Shown here: positions 1 to 5,287 of the stretch, piece by piece | Layout: each line of letters opens with the position of its first letter | How positions within the stretch are numbered: the first letter of the stretch is position 1 | Assembly: GCA_025350985.1 (NCBI GenBank) | Contig: JANXWU010000094.1 | Span: 1-5,287, forward strand | Direction: 5' to 3' | DNA: 5,287 nucleotides | Origin: Spartobacteria bacterium | GTDB taxonomy: Bacteria > Verrucomicrobiota > Verrucomicrobiia > Chthoniobacterales > Chthoniobacteraceae | Notes under the pieces: model-generated | Told to the model about the DNA's origin: nothing | The model's input: only the letters and a program-made list of their open reading frames with translations | Databases searched by the model: none | Made by a program: the position numbers and the translations under genes

Positions 1-1156
1 TCGAAACAAACCAGCGAGCGACGACATCCTCTGGGCGCTGAAGAATGTTTCGTTCGAGGTGCAGCAGGGCGAAGTAATTGGCATCATCGGCCGCAACGGC
101 GCGGGCAAATCCACGCTTCTAAAAATCCTCAGCCAAATCACCGAGCCGACCGAAGGCGAAGTGCGGCTCCGCGGGCGCGTTGCAAGTTTGCTCGAAGTCG
201 GCACAGGCTTTCACCCCGAACTTTCCGGTCGCGAAAATGTCTATCTCCACGGCGCCATCCTTGGCATGTCCAAGGCCGAAATCGCGCGGAAATTTGACGA
301 GATCGTGGCGTTCGCCGGCGTCGAAAGATTTCTCGACACGCCGGTGAAGCGCTACTCCAGCGGCATGTATGTCCGGCTCGCATTTGCGGTGGCCGCGCAT
401 TTGCAGCCCGAGATTCTTTTCATCGACGAAGTGCTCGCCGTGGGCGACATGCAGTTCCAGAAAAAGTGCATCGCAAAAATGGGCGAGGCCGCGACGGAAC
501 ACGGCCGGACGGTGTTGTTCGTCAGCCACAATCTCGTCGCCGTGCAGAACCTTTGCTCGCGCGTGCTTTGGCTGCAAAACGGCACCGTCGCCGGCGAAGG
601 TCCGGCCTCCGAAATGATTGCGCGCTACCTCTCGACCGCCGTCTCGCTGCACACGCAACACGAGTGGCCCGACGCCGCCACCGCACCGGGGAATGATTCC
701 GTGCGCCTCCGCGCCGCCCGCGTCATTCCCCTGACCGAACCGCCCGGCGAAGTCATCTTCATCGACACGCCGCTGCGCGTGGAGTTCGACTTCTGGAATT
801 TTATTCCCGACGCATGCCTGAATCTCAGTGTCGTTTTGTGGAACGAAGAAGGGGTCGCTGTATTCAACACCGTGCCCGCGGAAGGACAGGCGTGGTTGGG
901 CAAACCATTTCCCGCCGGCTTGTTTCGCGGCTCGTTTTCGATCCCCGGCGACCTTTTGAACAACGGCATTTACCGCGTCCAACTTTATATCGTGCAAGAC
1001 CAGTCGCACATTCTGTTCATGAAGGACGACCTCCTCAACTTCGAGGTGCAAGACTCCCGACGGTCCGCCTGGTACGGCAAATGGATTGGGGCGATTCGTC
1101 CGCTGTTGTCGTGGACGACGGAGCTTTTGCAGGAAGGCGCACCCGCGCGAAAATGA
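1..1156 (+). CDS. Wzt-like ATP-binding subunit of a polysaccharide (O-antigen/capsule) ABC exporter, 5'-truncated
   Basis: Cytoplasmic ATPase that, with a membrane permease (Wzm type), would drive export of undecaprenyl-linked polysaccharide across the inner membrane. The frame is open to the left edge (first complete codon at 2). A GTG at 59 is not the real start, because codons 2-58 encode the conserved lead-in strand ILWALKNVSFE with the A-loop aromatic (Trp at 32-34). Visible nucleotide-binding motifs are Walker A GRNGAGKST (89-115), the Wzt-typical FHPELSGREN segment (about 209-238), an ABC signature in the variant form YSSGM (353-367), Walker B ILFIDE (413-430) followed by AVGD, and the H-loop His in LFVSHN (His at 527-529). 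After the ATPase, roughly 700-1050 encodes a beta-rich domain matching the Wzt C-terminal sugar-binding domain in position and character, then a Trp/basic tail. That extra domain separates Wzt/RfbE-type exporters from short KpsT-type ones. The stop TGA overlaps the next gene's ATG. Perhaps 30-60 N-terminal residues are missing. The family call is secure; the exported glycan is unknown. Confidence 0.93.
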   Translation, partial: RNKPASDDILWALKNVSFEVQQGEVIGIIGRNGAGKSTLLKILSQITEPTEGEVRLRGRVASLLEVGTGFHPELSGRENVYLHGAILGMSKAEIARKFDEIVAFAGVERFLDTPVKRYSSGMYVRLAFAVAAHLQPEILFIDEVLAVGDMQFQKKCIAKMGEAATEHGRTVLFVSHNLVAVQNLCSRVLWLQNGTVAGEGPASEMIARYLSTAVSLHTQHEWPDAATAPGNDSVRLRAARVIPLTEPPGEVIFIDTPLRVEFDFWNFIPDACLNLSVVLWNEEGVAVFNTVPAEGQAWLGKPFPAGLFRGSFSIPGDLLNNGIYRVQLYIVQDQSHILFMKDDLLNFEVQDSRRSAWYGKWIGAIRPLLSWTTELLQEGAPARK

Positions 1157-1875
1157 AGGCCGCGCGTTCCATCTTGAAACGCTGGCTGGGCTATCGGCGG
1201 GAGTTTCACGAACCGCTCGTGCGCGCCGCGTCGGCGTGGCTCCGCGAGTGGCGAAGCCTCCGGATTTCCCGCGCCGCCGCACCGGCGTATCGGGCTTTGC
1301 GAGCGCGCACGAAGTTGAAAATTCATCTGGGCTGCGGACGTGATTTGCGAGCTGGCTGGGTGAACATCGACCTCGCCCTTGGAGCGCTGTCCGCGCCGGA
1401 CGGAGTGGAGTTCATCAACTACGACCTGCGCCGCGGCTTGCCGGTTTCGCCCGAAAGTTGCTCGCTGATTTATTCCTCGCACTTTTTCGAACACCTCGAA
1501 CCGGAGCAAGGTTTTCGGTTGTTGCGCGACTGCCATCGCGCTTTGGAAATGGGCGGCGTCTTTCGTGTCTCCCTGCCTGACTTTCGCCGCGCCTTCGATG
1601 CCTATTTGAAAAACGACGCGAGCTATTTTGCGGTGATCGAGCGCAGCCAGGTGCTGCCCGCGCGTGAAGCCGGGACGGAGGCGATCGTGGATTTCATCAA
1701 TTACAACGCGTATCAAAACGGCGAACATCATTGCATTTACGACGAGGAGAAAATGATTCGTCTGCTCAGTCATGTCGGCTTTCGCGACGCGCGCTCGACC
1801 GGGCCGAAGGAGGAACTCGATCCGGCTTCCGAGTTGCGCCGGCAGTATTCGTTTTACGTCGAAGCGGTGAAATAA
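1153..1875 (+). CDS. Small class I SAM-dependent methyltransferase
   Basis: Predicted cytosolic methyltransferase of 240 residues, likely acting on a sugar or glycan. The frame extends upstream without a stop to an ATG at 814, but the start at 1153 is chosen because it forms an ATGA overlap with the exporter gene's stop and gives a normal length for the family. An AGGAAGG at 1131-1137 sits 15 bases upstream, too far for a good ribosome site, so coupling is more likely. Motif I is IHLGCGRD (residues 57-64), with the acidic residue D73 (WVNID) suited to binding the SAM ribose. YSSHFFEHL (107-115) and the post-motif GGVFRVSLPD (134-143) complete the Rossmann-type core. A late GEHHCIYDEE (190-199) is typical of the COG4627-like predicted methyltransferases. 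Residues 1-56 are strongly basic (16 Lys/Arg against 3 Glu) and Trp-containing, possibly an amphipathic membrane or partner contact. The substrate is not deducible; options are O- or N-methylation of a sugar residue, or methylation of the chain end recognised by Wzt. Confidence 0.88.
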   Translation: MKAARSILKRWLGYRREFHEPLVRAASAWLREWRSLRISRAAAPAYRALRARTKLKIHLGCGRDLRAGWVNIDLALGALSAPDGVEFINYDLRRGLPVSPESCSLIYSSHFFEHLEPEQGFRLLRDCHRALEMGGVFRVSLPDFRRAFDAYLKNDASYFAVIERSQVLPAREAGTEAIVDFINYNAYQNGEHHCIYDEEKMIRLLSHVGFRDARSTGPKEELDPASELRRQYSFYVEAVK

Positions 1876-1891
1876 TCCGCCGAACCGGACG

Positions 1892-3106
1892 ATGAAAACT
1901 CTCCATCAACTCAATGATCTCGCGCTGTTTGGAGCGCCGCCACTTTTTGCGGAACCGCTGCATGTCGGCCGGCCGAACATCGGCAATCGCGACGCAATTC
2001 TCGCGCGGCTGGGAGAGATGCTGGATCGCCGCTGGCTCACGAACAACGGGCCGTTGGTGCAGGAATTTGAAAAGCGGCTGGCCGACCATCTCGGCGTCCG
2101 GCATTGCGTCGCGATGTGCAACGCGACCGTCGCGTTGGAGATTGTCGCACGAGCGCTTGGGTTGGCGGGCGAAGTGATCGTGCCGTCGTTCACTTTCATC
2201 GCGACCGCGCACGCGTTGCAGTGGCAGCAAATCACGCCCGTTTTTTGCGACATCGACCCGGTCACCCACACCCTCGACCCCGCGCGAATCGAAGCACTGA
2301 TCACGCCGCGCACCACGGGCATCGTCGGGGTGCATACCTGGGGCACACCCTGTGACACCGCGCGGCTGACGGAGATCGCCCGACGGCGCGGGCTGCGGCT
2401 TTTGTTCGATGCGGCGCACGCCTTCAGTTGCAGCCACGCCGGAAAAATGATCGGCGGCTTTGGCGACGCGGAAGTTTTTAGTTTTCACGCGACGAAATTC
2501 CTCAACACTTTTGAAGGCGGCGCCGTGACGACCAACGACGACGAACTCGCGACCAAATTGCGCCTGATGAAAAACTTTGGCTTCGCCGGCTACGACAACG
2601 TCATTTACATCGGCACGAATGGGAAAATGTCCGAGGCGGCGGCGGCCATGGGATTGTCGAACCTAGATTACCTGGACGATTTCATCGCCACCAATCGCGT
2701 GAATTACGAGCACTACCGGGCGGTGTTGAAGGATCTCCCGGGAGTGAAGGTTTACGATTGCGGCGAGGGCGAACGGCGAAATTTTCAATACGTCGTCGCC
2801 GAAGTGTCAGAAGACTGTGCCGTGTCGCGCGACCAGTTTTTGAAAATTCTGCAAGCGGAGAATATCATCGCGCGCCGCTACTTTTATCCGGGCTGCCATC
2901 GCATGCAGCCCTATCGCTCCCATTTTCCGAACGCCGGCCTGCTCCTCCCGCACACGGAAAAAATTGCCCGCCGGGTCTTGGTCTTGCCCACCGGTTCAGC
3001 CATCGGTTCCACGGAGATTGATCGCATCCGCGACGTGCTGGCTTTTTCCCTCGCGCACGCGGTGGAGCTTCAGCCCCGGCTGACCTCGGAGCCCGCGCAT
3101 GGCTGA
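1892..3106 (+). CDS. PLP-dependent sugar aminotransferase, DegT/DnrJ/EryC1/StrS family
   Basis: Would transfer an amino group, usually from glutamate, onto a keto-deoxysugar nucleotide, making an amino sugar donor for the polysaccharide. It has 404 residues, slightly longer than the usual 370-390. The N-terminal part carries WLTNNGP (49-54 region), which lines the active site in this family. VPSFTFIATAHAL follows at 97-109. The cofactor aspartate is D173 in LFDAAHAF (171-178), and the Schiff-base lysine is K202 in SFHATKFLNTFEGG (197-210). GTNGKMSE (241-248) and RRYFYPGCHRMQPY (328-341) are further family segments. All expected catalytic residues are present, so it looks active. The overall pattern is closest to what I remember of VioA-like (dTDP-4-keto-6-deoxyglucose 4-aminotransferase) relatives, but regio-specificity cannot be read by eye, so no symbol is given. 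The start at 1892 follows the methyltransferase stop by 16 bases with no strong Shine-Dalgarno; the next in-frame Met (residue 43) would cut conserved sequence. Confidence 0.93.
   Translation: MKTLHQLNDLALFGAPPLFAEPLHVGRPNIGNRDAILARLGEMLDRRWLTNNGPLVQEFEKRLADHLGVRHCVAMCNATVALEIVARALGLAGEVIVPSFTFIATAHALQWQQITPVFCDIDPVTHTLDPARIEALITPRTTGIVGVHTWGTPCDTARLTEIARRRGLRLLFDAAHAFSCSHAGKMIGGFGDAEVFSFHATKFLNTFEGGAVTTNDDELATKLRLMKNFGFAGYDNVIYIGTNGKMSEAAAAMGLSNLDYLDDFIATNRVNYEHYRAVLKDLPGVKVYDCGEGERRNFQYVVAEVSEDCAVSRDQFLKILQAENIIARRYFYPGCHRMQPYRSHFPNAGLLLPHTEKIARRVLVLPTGSAIGSTEIDRIRDVLAFSLAHAVELQPRLTSEPAHG
3088..3091 (+). promoter_or_regulatory. Ribosome binding site (GGAG) for the GT2 gene
   Basis: GGAG lies 7 bases before the ATG at 3099, inside the last codons of the aminotransferase gene. 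It is the clearest Shine-Dalgarno-like site at any of the four junctions and supports the 3099 start, which overlaps the upstream gene by 8 bases. Confidence 0.55.
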
Positions 3107-4112
3107 ACTTTCTCAAGTCGCGCGGCGGGTGAAAGTCAGCGTCTGCGTGATCACTTACAATCACGAAAAATACCTCGCGCAGGCGTTGGAAAGTGCGCTG
3201 AACCAAGAGGTCGATTTCGAGTATGAGATTGTCGTGGGCGAGGATTGCTCGACCGACGCGACACGCGGCATCCTCGTCGATTTTCAAAAGCGTCATCCGA
3301 AGAAAATCCGCGCACTACTCCCGGAATCGAACCTCGGGATGCTGCCGAACTTCGTGAAAACGCTGGAAGAGTGCCGCGGAAATTATGTCGCGCTGCTGGA
3401 AGGGGATGATTACTGGACTTCCCCGGCCAAGCTGCAAAAGCAGGTGGATTTTCTCGACCGCCACCCGGAGTGCGCGTTGTGTTTCCACGGCGCGGAAGTG
3501 GTTTACGAAAGCGGGAAAAGCCCGCATCCGTACTGCCGGATGAAACCGCAGCCAGCCTTTACTTTGGAAGATCTGCTGGCGTCGCGCTGCCAGATTCCGA
3601 CGTGCGCGGTGATGTTTCGGAACCACCTCTTCGGCGCGTTTCCCGATTGGTATTTTCGACTGAGCATGGGCGATTTGCCGCTGCACATTTTGAACGCGAG
3701 GCACGGCGACATCGGTTTTTTGGACGAGACGATGGCCGCGTATCGTGTACATGTCGGCGGCGTTTGGACAGGCGGCAGCGCAGCGTCGGAATGGGAAGCG
3801 GCGCTGCTTCGGAAACGCGTCCTGGCCACGCTGCAATTGCATGAATCCCTGCTGTCGTTTCTGGAGCCGAGGCATCGTCCCGTGCTGCGGGAAAAGATTT
3901 CGCTGGCGCACTACGAACTCGTTTGGGCCAGCCGACGCGAGGGAAATCTCACGGGCATGCGCCGGCACTTGTGGGAGGGTTTTAAGAGCAAGCCGCTGAA
4001 TCGAGCGGCACCCTTGCGGCTCATTTTGAAATCGGTTTTCCTCGCCTTTGTTCCGGGCGCTTTCCGGCTCTATCACATAATCAAAAATCGGCGCCGGTCC
4101 TCCACCGCATGA
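3099..4112 (+). CDS. Family 2 glycosyltransferase (GT-A fold)
   Basis: Inverting glycosyltransferase of 337 residues that would move a sugar from a nucleotide donor to a growing glycan on the cytoplasmic face of the membrane. The N-terminal strand VSVCVITYNHEKYL (13-26) is the classic GT2 opening. VGEDCSTDAT (46-55) supplies the nucleotide-binding Asp, and LLEGDDYW (99-106) holds the DxD-type metal site. Further on, SMGDLPLH (189-196) places D192 at the position of the candidate catalytic base, and YRVHVGGVW (215-223) matches the YRxHxGGxW signature of one GT2 subgroup. The C-terminal portion (about 305-333) is hydrophobic with a basic end, LILKSVFLAFVPGAF then KNRRR, and may sit on the membrane surface. 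The gene starts inside the aminotransferase gene, with GGAG 7 bases upstream, and its TGA overlaps the next ATG. Donor and acceptor are unknown; an amino sugar from the upstream enzyme is plausible but unproven. Confidence 0.93.
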   Translation: MAELSQVARRVKVSVCVITYNHEKYLAQALESALNQEVDFEYEIVVGEDCSTDATRGILVDFQKRHPKKIRALLPESNLGMLPNFVKTLEECRGNYVALLEGDDYWTSPAKLQKQVDFLDRHPECALCFHGAEVVYESGKSPHPYCRMKPQPAFTLEDLLASRCQIPTCAVMFRNHLFGAFPDWYFRLSMGDLPLHILNARHGDIGFLDETMAAYRVHVGGVWTGGSAASEWEAALLRKRVLATLQLHESLLSFLEPRHRPVLREKISLAHYELVWASRREGNLTGMRRHLWEGFKSKPLNRAAPLRLILKSVFLAFVPGAFRLYHIIKNRRRSSTA

Positions 4113-5287
4113 AACGTTTTCGAAGTGTCGAGTCTCTGCTTTTTTGCTCCGCCTTTCTCGCGTTCGCCTGGTTTCATCAAGGCGGTGGCTGGAACCAAAA
4201 TGCGCGTTTTGCCGAGGTGCGCGCGATGGCGGAGGAAGGCCGGTTCGCCGCCGATGATTTCATCGTTTATCAACACGACGAGAGGGGAAATCTTTCGCGT
4301 TCGTGCGTCGAGAATGGCGATTATTTTCTCGGGGGCGAGCGGCAGCGGCTGATGTGGAACGAGGATGGCACGCTGCCGGTGAATGGGATTCCGCTCGACG
4401 AAAAAGTGAATCCGGCGGCGCTGAATTTTCTCGCGTGCTCGGGCGATTTGGGTTTTGCGCGCGGCCATTTTCATCCGAACAAACCGCCCGGCACTTCGTT
4501 CGCGGCGCTGCCAGCTTACTTCGTCCTGTCGCGAATCGAACGCGCGCAGGGCTGCAATCTCGACGACTGGTGGACGATCACTTTGAACGCGTGGCTCACC
4601 TCCGCGTTCAGCGTCGGACTGGCGTCGGCCTTGGGAGTTGTGGTCTTTTTTCGGCTGGCAAAAAGGTTTGCCGACGGCAGGGAAACGCCCGCGCTGCTCG
4701 CCACAATCGCGTTTGCTTTCGGCACGCTTTATTTCCCCTTTGCGACCCTGCTCTTCGATCACAACCTCATCGCCGCGGCGCTCCTCGCCTCGTTCTATTT
4801 TATTCTGAAATCGGAAGATCGAAGCGAGCCGCGAAGCCTTTGCCTGAGCGGGTTCTGCGCCGGTTTCGCCGCGATCACGAACTACGTGGCCACGATCGCC
4901 CTGCTGTTGCTGGGCCTGTTTCTGCTTGTGAAGAAGTGGAAAGCCGGGTGGCGCTCGCTCGGTGTTTCAGCGTCGTGGTTTGCGCTGGGAGTGGTGGGTC
5001 CGCTGGCTTTGATTTGCCTCTACAACCAGTCCTGTTACGGCTCACCGTTCGCACTTTGCAACGCCTTTCAAAATCCGCGCTTCAAGGAAACGGCGGCGTT
5101 TCTCGGGATGTTCACGCCGCAAAAAATCGACGTGCCTTTGATGCTTCTTTACTCGACGTACCGCGGGTTGTTTTTCTTTTGCCCGATGCTCGTTCTCGGA
5201 GCTTTCGGATTCGTTTTTTCATTCTGGAAAAGAGTTTTGCGCACCGAGTCGGTACTGTGTCTTGGCTTGGCGGCGCTGTTCTTTTTG
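4109..5287 (+). CDS. Multi-pass membrane GT-C type glycosyltransferase (ArnT/PMT/GT39-like), 3'-truncated
   Basis: The frame runs open from an ATG at 4109 (ATGA overlap with the GT2 stop) to the right edge, giving 393 residues with no stop; the protein continues beyond the window. Such enzymes use a polyprenyl-phosphate sugar and act at the extracytoplasmic side. A first hydrophobic segment (about 9-23) is followed by a long polar loop (about 24-125). The loop begins WNQNARF and contains the acidic pair D49-D50, the candidate catalytic region by analogy with the loop-1 Asp of ArnT and PMT. The loop ends in HFHPNKPPGTSF (120-131), a hallmark of this family. Further hydrophobic segments lie near 159-181, 196-212, 218-233, 244-274, 284-305, 345-373 and from 382. 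SPF (312-314) and YRGLFFFCP (351-359) also recur in the bacterial relatives I recall. Cysteines 66, 110 and 149 fall in or near the outer loop. No good Shine-Dalgarno is seen, so coupling to the GT2 gene is likely. The GT-C call is fairly firm; the glycan or protein target is unknown. An O-antigen ligase or polymerase is less likely given the NKPPG motif. Confidence 0.82.
   Translation, partial: MKRFRSVESLLFCSAFLAFAWFHQGGGWNQNARFAEVRAMAEEGRFAADDFIVYQHDERGNLSRSCVENGDYFLGGERQRLMWNEDGTLPVNGIPLDEKVNPAALNFLACSGDLGFARGHFHPNKPPGTSFAALPAYFVLSRIERAQGCNLDDWWTITLNAWLTSAFSVGLASALGVVVFFRLAKRFADGRETPALLATIAFAFGTLYFPFATLLFDHNLIAAALLASFYFILKSEDRSEPRSLCLSGFCAGFAAITNYVATIALLLLGLFLLVKKWKAGWRSLGVSASWFALGVVGPLALICLYNQSCYGSPFALCNAFQNPRFKETAAFLGMFTPQKIDVPLMLLYSTYRGLFFFCPMLVLGAFGFVFSFWKRVLRTESVLCLGLAALFFL

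Noticed and set aside
59..61. GTG as the start of the exporter ATPase
   Set aside because: The frame continues upstream to the window edge and encodes the conserved strand and A-loop Trp that precede Walker A in this family.
814..1152. Upstream extension of the methyltransferase frame to the ATG at 814
   Set aside because: It would overlap the exporter gene by over 300 bases and adds an Arg-rich sequence with no domain character. The ATGA start at 1153 is much more likely.
119..1282. A 387-codon open frame on the minus strand opposite the exporter gene
   Set aside because: It is antisense to a clear ABC ATPase, has no recognisable domain and is rich in Arg, Ala, His and Gly, as expected from the complement of a GC-biased gene.
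1876..1891. Possible promoter or terminator between the methyltransferase and aminotransferase genes
   Set aside because: The gap is only 16 bases, with no hairpin, no T-run and no room for a promoter.
985..2488. Minus-strand open frames at 985-1773 and 1766-2488
   Set aside because: Both lie opposite the methyltransferase and aminotransferase genes, have low-complexity Arg-rich translations and show no family motifs.
4125..4352. A short plus-strand open frame of 75 codons
   Set aside because: It lies wholly inside the GT-C gene in another frame, and its translation has no recognisable motif, while the overlapping frame runs on for 393 codons with family hallmarks.
3315..4762. Minus-strand open frames at 3315-4076 and 4073-4762
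   Set aside because: They are opposite the GT2 and GT-C genes, whose conserved motifs fix the real strand. Their apparent tight spacing only mirrors the spacing of the sense genes.

Overview
The window is one dense, single-strand (+) stretch of a surface-polysaccharide gene cluster. It holds five consecutive genes, the first cut by the left edge and the last cut by the right edge. In order they are: a Wzt-type ATPase of an ABC polysaccharide exporter; a small SAM-dependent methyltransferase; a PLP-dependent sugar aminotransferase of the DegT/DnrJ/EryC1/StrS family; a family 2 glycosyltransferase; and a multi-pass GT-C type (ArnT/PMT-like) membrane glycosyltransferase. No RNA gene, mobile element, CRISPR array or convincing terminator is visible, and the longest non-coding gap is 16 bases.

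The junctions are very tight: a 4-base ATGA overlap (1153-1156), a 16-base gap (1876-1891), an 8-base overlap (3099-3106) and a second 4-base ATGA overlap (4109-4112). This is what a translationally coupled operon looks like. Its promoter must lie left of the window and its terminator right of it.

The gene set fits ABC-transporter-dependent O-antigen or capsule/exopolysaccharide synthesis. The aminotransferase would make a nucleotide-activated amino-deoxysugar. The GT2 enzyme would add a sugar on the cytoplasmic face. The methyltransferase would modify a sugar, or cap the chain. Wzt, with its partner permease (expected outside the window, upstream), would export the lipid-linked glycan. The GT-C enzyme would act on the far side of the membrane using a polyprenyl-phosphate-sugar. 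The exact sugars cannot be read from sequence alone.

The organism is a bacterium with moderately high GC and strong G/C preference at third codon positions, which also creates long spurious antisense reading frames. Features of the GT-C protein (the NKPPG loop, the YRGLFF segment) and of the aminotransferase remind me of proteins from Verrucomicrobiota and related soil or freshwater lineages. This is an impression from memory rather than a demonstrated placement. I do not see a clearly undescribed system. The most interesting point is the tight coupling of the exporter ATPase to a methyltransferase, which may be a chain-cap and cap-recognition pair.
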